Source of the DNA: Mytilus edulis
Taxonomy: Eukaryota; Mollusca; Bivalvia; Mytilida; Mytilidae
Direction: 5' to 3'
NCBI RefSeq assembly: GCF_963676685.1
Contig: NC_092351.1
Location: 40,848,733-40,912,732 of the forward strand
Length of the DNA stretch: 64,000 nucleotides
Below, in pieces: positions 11,123 through 23,489 of the stretch; position 1 is the stretch's first letter; every line of letters begins with the position of its first letter. Both the position numbers and the translations under genes were made by a program. The notes beneath the pieces were generated by a model that was given only the letters and a program-made list of their open reading frames with translations, was not told where the DNA came from and ran no database searches.

Positions 11123-14100
11123 TAAAATTGTGTGGACTTTACAACTTAACACTGCACCGACATGCCATACATATTGAAATTATATTCTGTTATATGTAAT
11201 ATAACTCTGAGATAAACTTGTCATTTCATTGATTTCTATTCTTTTCTTTGAATAATTTATCAATACTGATATCATTGTCCTTGGAACTAATAACTTTTTT
11301 ACACCACATAACAGAATTTTACCATACTTTTGCCTAATAATTTATTGAATTAAATTTTTATGTTGTTTTGAAATATTATTTTTTTCAGTCATGTCGTTAG
11401 ATATTAATCATTAGTTAAACTATTTCAGGATCAAACATAACATTGTGTTGACAACAATTAATAGTTAATTATATTCCATACATGTGATTCTTCCGGTGGG
11501 AGTCAAAATCTCACGCTTTTAAGCCCCTCTTCCATCCCTCCCGTTAAAATTTGAAATCTTCCGCTTTTTGAAAATGTCAACCTTGAAAAAATTTCAGTCG
11601 AAATTTTTGTTTACAAAATTGATACTGACAGAGAAAAAGTCTGAGAAACTAGAAATTGATATCGTAAAATCTAATTCCATCATTGATGTGTACACAGTTT
11701 TGTCATAATTTACTGTAGCATAGAGTTTTAGCCTACAGCTTCTTTCTCATAAATAAACTCATCATAGATACCTTGGGGATGAAAATGTGAATGCCAGTCA
11801 CACATTTCATCTACAAAAAACTTGTCAATGACGATCCAAATAAAAATATTTAAAAAGGCCAAATAAAGAAGGAAGTTAAAGAGCATTGATGACCCAAATT
11901 CTGAATGGTTTGCCAAATACAGCTAATGTAATCTATTCCTGGGTAGAAAACGCTTTATATTTAGAAAAAAGTCAATGTTTTGTAAAAGAGATTATTAATA
12001 ATTATAACCATATCAATGATTATTCATGTCAACAAAGATACACAAGATAAGCATATAGTACATAATAACATATGATTATTATGATTTAGGAACTTTGGGC
12101 TGTTAGTCACAAAGTTGCTCCCCTAGACTCAATGTAAAAAAAAAAAAACTACCTACCTACCCTGTTTTTTTTCAGCATGTGACAGTAAACATACATACTT
12201 TTTGTTTGGCCTTATCATATTCAAGACTAAAAATATTTTCATCATTTTATGAAATAAAGATAAGAAAATCCAACATTCTGATTAAACTCGAGGGATTAAA
12301 AAAGCTTTTCTGACTGATACTTTTATACTATGACTGATTAAACTGCACCTACCCAGTATTGTTGATTCATCATTTTTCAATAATTTCATTGATAGATGCC
12401 TGAACCATGAAATGCAATTGTCAATCAAATATTAATTTCATATATGCTTGAACGGAAAATTTTAGCAAAGCTGAAATCTAGTATCAAAGAAAATATGATA
12501 TTTTCTTCAAACCATGAAAATAAACAACTTCACATGCAGTACTATAGAATGATCAAAACTACACTCACCCTGTATCAATTTTAAACTTGTTATTACAATA
12601 AACAGGGAAGTGACACATTTCCTGTTTTTCTTATTGTGTCTTTATTCACATCCTTAAAATTCACAATCCCATTGAAGCTTTTTTTTTTCGATCACACTAG
12701 GTTACTTTTTACATGTTATAAAAGGAGAAGGTATAATTATAGGACTGTATGATCCCTTTTCACAAGAAACTAAAATAAAGTAGACGTTTGGATTTGTTTA
12801 AATTTTTTCACAATTTTATAAATTTGAACTTTTACAACCTTTCAAAAAAAAATCTTGCGGTCAAATACAGGTAAACCCTCATTATTAACACATACATCAC
12901 TAGCATAAAATAGTTTTCAATCAGAGAGACAACAATTACTTATTAAGAGATTGAATTTGTTAACTTGAAAGAAAAGTACAATAGCTCATCTATATTTACC
13001 TAGTATACATGTAATGGAATTACAAAGAATAAAGAAGTTGTGGGATAGAGCCAAGTTTTCATTTCCCTCTAGTTTAGGTAAAACAAATTGTATTTCCCAC
13101 ATGTAATTGATATTCAAATTGATACATCAGTTAAAAGTCACTCTACAGTGCAAAACATACCCATTAAACACATACCGATAATCAAAGTTTAGTTACTTAC
13201 ATTTTTAAAAGAGTAAAAAGAAGATCCAATTGAGGATTACAACAAATTTTGCAATAACAAACATGCAATAAATTGAAATCAATGGTTCATTGTTGTCCTA
13301 ACTCTCAGTCAGAGTCAGACATGAATATCCTACCCATAGTTGTAGCACAATGTAAACGAACAAGGTGTTTGCTCAAGGACAATACCGAAAATGAACATTA
13401 AAAAAATAAATAAATTACCCCAGTGACAGAAGAAAGCAATGATAAATCAATACAAATGATTTCTGACATTAATCACACGTACCATGATAATCTAAATAAA
13501 ATGAAATACTTTTCTTACCAAAATGAATATCATAAAAGTACAAATAAATTAAAATCCTGTTAGAAACAAATTTTTAAGTGTTAGAAACACACTTTTGAGA
13601 TGGATCATCTGTATATATTTCCTACGATAGGATTTTCTAATACTTTGCCAAAATGAAGATTTCACTTACTTTTTTTCAAAAATATAATAAATGATAAGGG
13701 TCACAAAAAATAAACTTAAAATCCTGTCAAAAACACACTTTTAGCAGTAGGAAAAAGTTTAAAAGCTATCACATGACCTAAACAACTGATTAGAAACTGG
13801 GATTAAAATGTTTATCATATTCAGTAAAATTAATTACAATAGAGATAATAAATCAAGATGTTGCACATAATGTATTTTGCAAAGTTTATGGATTTCATTG
13901 ACATGCACACTAAATAACCAGGGGGTAGATATCAGTTTATATGTAATATTTTTAGCAATCAGTTATATTCAATGGATAAACAGCATGCTATTTACAATGA
14001 CCATATATTTTCATGGTCTAACTTTGTACTGATACAAACAAAATCAATTAGATCCAACAATGAGAATTATAATGCAAGGAAATGTACAATTAAATCTTTC

Positions 14101-14319
14101 TTACACAGCTGTATGTTTCTTTTCATTCAATTTTCTAAATATTTTTACATTTTTTGTTTTTCAGGAAAAAAAACCCAGTTTTTATATTTTCTATTTAATT
14201 ATAAAGTCCACATCAACCTTTTTTTCCTGAAATTAGTGAATTTGATGTAGCATCAATTCATTATTTAAAAAAAATTACACATTTTTTTATGTTTATTTTT
14301 AACCAATTACTATTGATTC

Positions 14320-14364
<45 letters not shown>

Positions 14365-15784
14365 ATAATAGATAAGGGGAGATAACTCAAACCCTACATT
14401 TTTTTTTAAAGAATTCATTGTAAATTCATCTATACCTGTGTAGCAATAAAACTGTAGATGTTTTCAGATGTTATATTAATTGTAATAGCATAACATAATT
14501 ATAGTAATCAAAGATAATAAGAAGTTAAAAGTATAACTCACCAACGCATATACAATGTATATCAAATATATAAAAATCCAGAAGTCATATGTCTGACAAT
14601 GGCTATAGGAGTCTGTAGAAAAACATGAATCATGCAACATATTTTTACCTGTTGCAAAAATTGCATGAATATATCTTTTCTGTTAAAGTTCAAAGTCCAC
14701 TCTTATTCATTACTTTTATTCACGATCATTTTTTGTATTCTTGGTTTAAAAATATTTTTAAAAGTTAATGATAGCTTTTACAGAAATCCTTTTTTTTTCA
14801 TTCTTTCATGCCTTTCTGTCAAATTCAAGTACTTAGTGAAGCTTGCAGTAAATGTTATTTTCAGAATTACAGATAGATTGCTGCTGGCTTAACATGCTTA
14901 AGGGTCAGATAAATATGGATATGTTACCTATACCTCAGCAGATTGTGACAGCGTAAAAAACAGGGTTACAGGCTACTCAAACCTAAAATTCCAGACCAAT
15001 AAATATTCCCCAAGCATAAAGATGTTCTTATAATATTAATTAGAATTTAAAGATGTACAGTAAATTTCAAATCTTCCTTTTTTGGTCCCCAATGACTAGC
15101 TGGTAGCACACGTTTCTATAACCATGAAAGTAATATCTAAATATTACTTCCATTCTATAACTGATTACAAATTTTTAAATATAGGTTTAAATGAAGGTCA
15201 CATTTATTTCTGTATCAAGTGTCATACTTAGCAATTACATATGGACGAACAAACTTTTAAATGAATATACACATGTATAAAAGTGTTATGATGTGACCAC
15301 TTGAACTATGATTTTGTCAACTTCAATAAATTTTGAATGTGACATCTTTCATTTACACATGAAAGGAAACATATATACATGTAGAACTGTGTTTCACATC
15401 TTTAAATAAACTGCCCTTATTTTAAAAAAAAAATGTGGCATTTTAGGAATATTTTTCCACCCTCTGTATATCAAGTGGGTCTTTATAGTACTTCAAAATA
15501 ATTGTACAATTTGGGTACCATCATTTCACATTTAAAGTACTGGATCATATGCCAAGTTTACACATGTAAAGTAACAGTTTTGTACTTTTAATGCATACAG
15601 TATAGGTACAAAACTTTCTTTTGTATCAGTCCAGTTCTTTAAATTAAATAATATAATCAGTCACAAATACCCAAATTTCACATATTTAGTAAAATAGCAG
15701 CAGAAATATTACAAGTTCTTTTAGAGACTTAACAATTAGTATGCTATGGAAAAATATAAAAAATCAGAATATATTTACAAGATA

Positions 15785-15860
15785 AACACAGAAGATCAGG
15801 AAGGGTATACAGAACTGCTCCACATGTGGCACCCTCATGTTGCTCATGTAAGTAAAAACC
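15785..15860 (+). repeat. Fragment of a mussel interspersed repeat (CTCCACATGTGGCACC end)
   Basis: It contains AGGAAGGGTATACAGAACTG, then CTCCACATGTGGCACC and TTGCTCATGTAAGTAAAAAC. From memory this is the 3' part of the repeat whose other portion lies at 63400-63690, which carries the matching GGAAGGATAAGCAGACCCTG junction. Confidence 0.55.
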
Positions 15861-16332
15861 TGTAAATATTAGTATTACCATAGGTCACATTAGGGGGGAA
15901 AGGGGAAAGTGGATGAGATTGTAAAATCATGGTACAAAAATTGTACTATAGTTAAGGAGCATTTCATTACTAATACATTACATAGGTGCATTTGTACTCT
16001 AAGTGTTGAAATACTAATAAAAATAAAAGAAAATATCATTTTCCTGATAACTTATACTTATATGTATACATATTTTATAATGAAGTCACTCACTGATACA
16101 AGTAAAATATACTACCTACATGTATTTATCTTGGTTCTAGTTTGATATCTTCTGGGTCCATGCTACCTGTGTTAGTGTTGTCTCCTACCCATATCTATAG
16201 AGATAAAAATATGACGTCAGAAAGGTGAAACATTTACAGGTAAAAATGAACAATTATAGCAATTATCATCACACCTTCTGTCAGCTAATTGAATTATATT
16301 CTGATGGGGAATATACAAAAATCAATTTGACG

Positions 16333-16355
16333 TATATATATATATATATATATAT
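16333..16355. repeat. (TA)n microsatellite
   Basis: An uninterrupted TA run. It underlies the repeated IYIYIYIY in the open frame read through it, which is not a gene. Confidence 0.95.
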
Positions 16356-16582
16356 AGATAGACAGTCAAGAAAAATGTAATGAATACAGTTCTCATGTGA
16401 CAATGTGATCAGAATACAACATAACAATTCCTCAAATAACTCCTGCTGTAATAAATGATACATTAAATGTTAATTTTAAAACTGTTTATAAATAATAAAT
16501 TAGTTTACCCTGACTACCTTCCTTTTGTGGTATTGAACCTTCTGGTAAAATTTCCAAGAGATCCATTCACTTACTGAAGTTA

Positions 16583-16787
16583 CTGTAGATTCAGAAATTA
16601 TTGTGAGGTTTTTATTATTGTGAAAAATGCGACAGAGTTGTAAACGCAATAGTTTAAACTCGCAATTTGAAATATTTTATATGAATTAAACAGAACTTTT
16701 CTCAAAATTGTAAAAATTAAATCTCATTTAAGTTTTAAATGACAAAATCCCATTAATAAATGCACGCAATCATTTCTGAATTTACAG
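16583..16787. mobile_element. 205-bp MITE, TA target duplication
   Basis: The inverted ends CTGTAGATTCAGAAAT and ATTTCTGAATTTACAG are bordered on both sides by TA. The family has a second copy at 8271-8442. It has no coding capacity. TA duplication suggests mobilisation by a Tc1/mariner-like transposase (inference). Confidence 0.75.
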
Positions 16788-17262
16788 TATTGTCTAGTAA
16801 CCACATGTGTCTTCCAACGATGTCACCAACAACAACGACAACATCATACAATTATAGGAACGCACAATTATGACTATTCTTTGTGTCTTGAAATGTGTGC
16901 TGCAATGCAACTGTTGTAATAGATTGCCAATTGCAAAGCATAATTATTCTTTTCTCATGTTTTCAGTTATAGTGTGTCTGAAGGCAAAATAATCCAATAT
17001 TTTGTTATGGATGATGAAGAGATTTAAATACAATTTACTGTGTTTTGTCATTTTCCCATTTTGATAAAAAAAAAAATGTTGACACAAGGATAAGATTTGC
17101 CAATATAAAATGTTTGTGGTATAAAGCAAATGACAATACTGTAACATGATAATTATGAAAAACATTCAAAGTCAATAAACCTTCAGGCCTGACTGAGGGT
17201 TTAGGGCAAAACAATCTCTGTGGAAATGACAAACCACCAAAAATGAATGAGCTGTCAAATTC

Positions 17263-18673
17263 GGCATGTACTAAAAGGTTGAGTGGAGTGGAGTTGTGGA
17301 GTGGTGGAGTGCTTGAGTTTTTGAGTGGAGTTTTGGGTTAAAAAGTTTTGAAATTAAACCAATTTATAAGATATTTTTGTATACATATATGTACCTATAA
17401 AATCACAGAATAAATGTTTCAACAGCGTCTAACTCCATTCAAGTAAATTATACCAATATTAATTCACCTTGGATGTGTCAGGGTCTTTCAGCAATTTTAC
17501 CTTAGTTATCAACATTCTGGTGTAAATAATTGTACATGTAAAGCAAAGTTAAAATTATAAATTACTAGCATATTCAAAAACAAAAGCATCAACAGAACAG
17601 TCTTTAGCGAGAAAAACGACACTTAGATTCTGTATATTGCAACTGAAAAAGATATGAATTTGCTAATTTGGTAAAGATCTATGTATCTCTGGCATGCCAA
17701 TATACATCTATTGTTCATTTGTCCACCCCCCTTAACCTCTCCCCTGCGTATCACATTGTGTGGGGCATGGAAATACTGGGCGTCCAGTGTCTGTCCGTTC
17801 AGTCTTGGTAGCGCTCTCAAGGGTGCAATTCTTGTCAGATTTTTATTAAACTTATTTATACTATAGGTTAATATCTGTAATATTTTGGGCAAGTTCTATA
17901 ATGTGGACGATCGATTTTTTCAAAGAGTTATTCCCTTTGAAAATATAAAATATGTGCAACGCAGGTTATACATTGGAACTCTGTTCTTTTATTAAATCAA
18001 GAATCATACCTTTGTCTGTTTGACATAAATTATATAGTTTTATTCAATGATCAATCAATGATTTTTTTCTCAATTTTTTTTTCAATATCAAACCTGTCCA
18101 ATAAAATTTTGGCCATTACATCTACATGTATCTAAATATATCTAAATATATATACAAAATTTTAAAACTCTTCAATATATATACAATTAATTTATTTATG
18201 CTTTTCAGTCTTGTTTTCATTATATGCAGCACATATAATGTGTGGTTTATTTTGATTTAACATCTGTTTATTTTATCAAATAAATCAAAACAACAACATT
18301 TTTCATCTACTAAAGTTATTTAGTTTCTGAGGTTATAGTAATGACAGTTTTATGGGTTCTATGGACAGGTGATGGTGGCTAGATACACTTTCACTATCTA
18401 ATTTTAATTGGAGGAAACACACTATTTTAAATAGTACAGTCAGTTAAATTAACATGTTAGATCAAATCAAAGTGAAAATGTTGATTAAAAATTTAATTTT
18501 ATAATAATATCATAGTCCATTGCTGCAATTTAATTTTTTTTTTTTTTTTTAACAAAAACCAATTTAAAATGATTTTAGATAGATACTGAATTTTGGATAT
18601 GTTAAGTATTTCACTCCATGACTCCACTCCAAAAGTCAAGCACTCGGCTCCACTCCACCTTTTAGCACATGCC
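17263..18673. mobile_element. 1411-bp non-autonomous DNA transposon with 9-bp target duplication (Mutator-like candidate)
   Basis: The left end GGCATGTACTAAAAGGTTGA and the reverse complement of the right end, GGCATGTGCTAAAAGGTGGA, form terminal inverted repeats. They extend ~70 bp with degenerate GAGTGGAGT words. A perfect 9-bp direct repeat GTCAAATTC lies immediately outside both ends (17254-17262 and 18674-18682). A 9-bp duplication is typical of Mutator-like elements. No transposase is visible inside, so mobilisation in trans is inferred. A fragment of another repeat (about 17690-17860, with CTGGGCGTCCAGTGTCTGTC) lies within. Confidence 0.85.
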
Positions 18674-18740
18674 GTCAAATTCACAGCAAACCAGGTAATC
18701 TGTATTTTGAAAAGTGCTGTAAGGCTTTTGACCTGCCATA

Positions 18741-18893
18741 ATTTCTAAGCCTATTTTGTTAAATCTAAAAGGGACCATAAATCCTGATGAGTGATGGGCA
18801 AAATTGAAAATCCTCAACATCAAACTTGATAACCACAAGCATATTAATATTTTAACCGCATTGTCTGAACAATTTATAAGTAATTGCACAAGA
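18741..18893 (+). repeat. Diverged single unit of the 161-bp repeat
   Basis: It aligns by eye with units of the 33960-34740 array: GACCATAAATCCTGATGAGT, then AAAATTGAAAATCCTC, then CATATTAATATTTTAA in the same order and spacing. A second degraded relative lies at about 19315-19460, ending near CTTGTCCGTCCACCACCC. Confidence 0.5.
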
Positions 18894-19077
18894 GGAAGTA
18901 TCTTTTAAAATATCTTGATCTCTCTTATTTTTCATTAATAACAAAAACATACAATTTTTTTAAGCACTGGTCGAGTGGTGTACAAAAACATTTAATAGAA
19001 CTAGGTAAAAACATATACCGATAACTTCTCAAAGTAAAAATTGTCAAAATGAACTCATCAGAACCAACACATATTCA

Positions 19078-19232
19078 GGGGCGGATCCAGTCATTTAAAA
19101 AATGGGGGGTTCCCAACCCAGGACAAAGGGGGGGTTCCAACTATATGTCCCCATTCAAATGCATTGATCGTCCAAAAAAAAGGGGGGGGGGGTTCCGACT
19201 CCTGGAACCCTCTCCCTGGATCCACCACTGCA
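19078..19232. mobile_element. MITE with GGGGCGGATCCAG/CTGGATCCACCAC ends
   Basis: The inverted ends AGGGGCGGATCCAG and CTGGATCCACCACT bracket a G-rich interior with two GGGGGGTTCC words. The copy at about 21945-22062 shares the interior words in opposite orientation, and a lone end (TCTGGATCTGCCACTG) remains at about 40303-40318. The open frame through it (19049-19312) is therefore not a gene. Confidence 0.75.
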
Positions 19233-19239
19233 TATTGTA

Positions 19240-21010
19240 CTGTTATTTAAAACCATGGGTAAAAGAGTTTACTAAGAAATGGAACCTAAACAACATAAAG
19301 TGCCATTTTTAAATATGGTAAGTACCATAATTTCTAAAGGGTATAAGTGAAGATCATCAACAGTTTTAACATATATATCAGATATTGAAAAGCATTGATT
19401 GAACTTTGAACGGTTCATGGAAACTGTTGGCAGTAGCTTGCTTGTCCGTCCACCACCCTTAACTAATCTAATAACATGATTTTCCTTTTGGAATACCAAG
19501 TTAACAAAACACTACTTACTTAACAGGGGCATTAGCTGTCCAATTCATTTTCACCATATCACTTCAATTCTCATATTTGTTTTATAACATACTAAAACAC
19601 ATATATCCAAATTACAAAATATCCTAAGAAACAATTGAAAATGCATTTCTCATTATTATGTAATACCATTTCATGCATATTTTAGACTAGACGCTGTCTG
19701 AATAACCTTGAATACCTCTCTAGAATGCAGCTGCTTATATAATTTGATCTAGTTATAAATACAATAGACAGACAAGCATGTAAAATCTTATAATGATGAT
19801 TTTTCTAGGTATGCATGATTTATAATATTCATAGATTAAAAAGATTTGTAAATCATTGTTTTACAGGTATAAGAACTATTTTTTTTAAAAGGGGGAAAGG
19901 AGGGGAGGGGGGAGAATCTGTCAAAAAATTGTTCTTACTGATGGCAACACCCTTCTTAAATTTTTCACAGTTTACCTTAACATCTGAATAATGATGGTAA
20001 CATACACAACATTAATCTATGTATGGGTCAAATTAAAGATTGGGTGAAAACACTGTAGTAAGATTCAAATTAGGTAAAATGGTTGACTTTCAAGAGATAA
20101 TACATCAGCTATGTTTTTGTGCTGATTATGAAAACTTTAAACAAAAATCTGATTGCCAATAGTGAAATATTATTTTTATAATAAGCTCTTAAACTGTTTG
20201 AAAAATATGTTTCTATTTTTTTCTAAATTAAAGAAAGAACCCTTTAGTAATATAGAAAACATCTGAATTATGTTTTGTTTCCTGAGAGACATACATGTAT
20301 AATAATTCTCTGGTTTCTTTGATATAGATAGTGCAAGAAAATATACAGTAAGTTAGGAATATATAAACATTTTTGAAAACGATTCATTGATTTTGTTTAT
20401 CTTTCTTTGCTTAGTTTATTATTTATGAAAAAATGGTTATGGACAAATAAAATAACTATGCATTCATGATCCAGATAAATTGTCAATTTCTATCTGTATC
20501 GTTTTTTTCAATAATACCCCTTAAGCCTGGAAATGTCATGGTGGGTCTCATATCAATTCTTAAATAGCAAAATATATACAGTAACAATTCAAAAATGGAA
20601 GAAATGTCTTCTCATTTTGTTCATGTTCGTTTTGAATACCTTAATCAGAAAATAGAAACAAAATTTCATTTACCTGTGACCATACATGTACAATAATTTA
20701 ACGTAGCTCACCTTTATTAGACGACTAACACCACCTACAATCCTCCCTAATATTTGCTTTGGTTATTTCTTATCTGCAATTGATAAAGTGATTAAAAGAC
20801 GTTAGTACTGATAACATTGCAATTTTATGTTTGTACTCATAAAATCTGAGGTGTATAACCAAGATTATCAAGGGCAAACATTGATATCACCTTTTATGGA
20901 GGAAATCAATTCATGTATTAGAATCTTTATGGAATTTATTTACGATTATTGATTCTAAAAACCTCAGTAGAACTTTAAATGCCCAAATAACAAATGCTAA
21001 TTTTCTGCAT
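19240..21010. other. Gene-free stretch
   Basis: No exon is supported here. A purine tract at about 19888-19915 has G runs of 5, 4 and 6, one run short of a classical four-run quadruplex. Confidence 0.5.
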
Positions 21011-21020
21011 ATTTTATTTA

Positions 21021-21165
21021 AGGAATGACTGTAATATTTTTTCTGTCTATGAAGAATTAAAATAAAAAATTTGGTGCACACTGAATAATGTGCATAGCAT
21101 AACAGTGTGCACCACATTTTTTATGTTATTTCGAATAGACAGAAAAAATATTACAGTCATTTCTT
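21021..21165. mobile_element. Long foldback (about 63-bp stem, ~19-nt loop)
   Basis: The arm at 21021-21085, ending GGTGCACACTG, is matched by a reverse-complement arm at about 21104-21165 beginning CAGTGTGCACC, with few mismatches. Both arms contain the identical word TGACTGTAATATTTTTTCTG. It behaves like a foldback or MITE. It is not coding: the open frame at 20911-21117 crosses the loop. Confidence 0.8.
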
Positions 21166-21944
21166 ATAATTTAATTCTAAATTCCATTTTAAACCGTAGA
21201 AAACCATGAAAAAACGTTGATGACGTCACGGTCACATGACTAAATTATGTCTATGGGCTGATAACAAAATAACGTCAGCCAATCAGAAAACATGTAACAT
21301 CCAAAATTAAACTATTTATGTATGTTAAGTATATTTTGTTTGCAAATTCAATTTTTAATCTAAAGTCGTTGTCTTTGAATTGAGAAAATATGTAAAAGTT
21401 TTTACAATATAAATGTATACAATAATAAGTCGACAAAGAAATGTGTCTAACTAATTACATGTTTATGTAATTTTTATAATATAATGTAAATGTTGAAATT
21501 AGAAAAGCAGAATACTTTGGCATGTTAAACATGCTAACCATTCAAAGTCCATGAACCATGATTTGAAGATGCAAGGCCAAAACAACCCCCATGGAAACGA
21601 CAAATGTCAATGACATACAATTGCATACCATACAATTGACTTAAAATAAGGTGTTCCCTTAAAACTGTCCTAAACACAAACATTTAACATGTAAACTAAT
21701 TAAAAGTTTCAAAGACAAAAGACAATGACAGAGGGAGTCCAGTCAAATAATTTCTATGGGAATGAGAATTAAGTGTCAATGTTAATACAACTGCCTACCA
21801 GATATCATTGACCTATCACTAGTGGTTCCCTTAAACTGAATTATAAACTACTAATTTTAACATGTAATCTAACCAAAAGTTTTAAAGACAAAAGACAATA
21901 ACAGAGGAAGTATGGCTAAATAAACTTTATGGAAGTAAGATGAA

Positions 21945-22062
21945 CCAACAGTAGCAGATACCCCACCCCCCCCCTTTTTGACGATTAATGCATTTGAATG
22001 GGGACCTGTAGTTGGAATCCCCCCTTTTTAAAATGGCTGGATCCTCCCCTGTGCCAATGTTA
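21945..22062. mobile_element. Second copy of the GGATCCAG MITE, opposite orientation
   Basis: It contains the reverse complement of the interior of 19078-19232, including AATGCATTTGAATGGGGACC, and ends GGCTGGATCCTCCCCTG. The left end has decayed. Confidence 0.7.
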
Positions 22063-22079
22063 CTACAACTGCATATATA

Positions 22080-23255
22080 TATATACCAGATATAGTTATT
22101 GACCTAACACTTAAGTGCTTCCCAGAATTCATTTTTCCAGTTTAAAAATTCAACCTGATATTTTGACAGATTCTCTTACGAGGATTTTGTTTGTTAATTT
22201 GATAATGATGTCAAGAATAGGCATTAAATAAAAGTCATGTAAAATAACACATATAAATTGATTTTCCTATACATAATTACATTCTACCATATTCTTAAAG
22301 TAATTACCAATTAATCACAATAAAAATACAGAAGCATCGTTCTATTGGAAAATTACTGGTGGAGCTGTTTAATCTTTTTTGTCTCCCATTTAAATTTTTT
22401 ATTCCACTGTAACCTAATTTATCATTCAAATTTCACACAGGATATCAATTATAACTTTTCACATGTCCTATATTTAGGCAATTTTTTAACAAATCTATGT
22501 TATTTTTCCTGTAACAAAATGTGACAACTTTTATAACCCTAGAATAATTTGGGAGATGGTGGTTGAAATTCATTGGAAATTTACAAATTAAATTTGAGTT
22601 ATCTCCCATTAATCATTTAATATTTTGTTTTTCATGCAACAGGTAACATATGAGGGTCTTTTCATCTTATATTTAATGACAATATTTGATTCCATCTTTT
22701 TTACTTTATATTATGATTTATTAATTATTTTTTTTTAATGCTACACGATTAGTTTGTTAGCTGAATTAAACCAATATTCATTTGTATATATGTATATCTA
22801 AGTAGAAATAAAACAGTATAAATAAGGTACAAATATATATAGGTATTTCTTATTACCTAAAAAATAATATAACAGGACACATTTAAGATTTCAATTAGTT
22901 CCAGAAAACTTTTATTTTAAATTAAAATTATAAAAAGTGTACTACTGCAAGGATGATTAAAAATTGGCAGGTTAATTGTAATTTACAATATAAGAACTAA
23001 TGTACTCATTAGACCTGACCCCCTGCCAGCTCACACTGTCATGTTTAGATTTTTGACCTTTTTGGTTTACTATCTCAAATGTTTTATGACTTCTTTCCTG
23101 TTCTGATTGTTTGAAGTCAAATGGTGTTAAATACTACATGTATATATTAAAACAGACATCTGCATATTTTGTGTTAGGTTCCCTGTAGTTTTTCTTTCAA
23201 ATTTGGGATGTTAAAAATGCCTACAGGTCCATTGTATTTAAGTCATGTTCACCAT
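22080..23255. other. No exon recognised upstream of the NTPase gene
   Basis: The missing 5' exon or exons of the gene at 23260-39996 should lie here or further left. I could not find a segment with a convincing coding frame and donor. Confidence 0.4.
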
Positions 23256-23259
23256 ATAG

Positions 23260-23489
23260 TTCCCTGAAGGCAATGATCTAGTTAATATCAGTGGTCAAAA
23301 AACAGCTGTGGTAGTTCAGAAATTCTCCTCAATGGATAACATCAGAGAAATCAATGGAGGGTTGCATGTCAAGATGGGAAAGACCTGGCAATTCAAGTCT
23401 AACTTTGTGTTTGAGGTTCTCCATCAAGTTTCAAATAAACGGGAGGCTGTGTATATAGTGAAATTGACAAGGAGCGATGGAGTTAGTGG
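23260..23489 (+). CDS. NTPase gene, first recognised exon
   Basis: It encodes residues 1-76 of the model plus two bases of Gly77. The donor is GG|GTAAGG. An in-frame stop (TAG at 23257) just upstream limits the exon to start at or after 23260. Confidence 0.65.

Larger units (their letters stand above)
11130..16570. other. Gene-free intergenic stretch
   Basis: There are no coding exons with conserved motifs. It contains a T run of about 37 at 14324-14360, bordered by AT-rich sequence that might mark a reverse-oriented poly(A) tail. Short open frames at 11728-11916, 13972-14250 and 14632-14892 are AT-driven and lack family features. Confidence 0.55.

Noticed and set aside
19888..19915. G-quadruplex candidate
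   Set aside because: Only three runs of three or more G; falls short of the four-run pattern.
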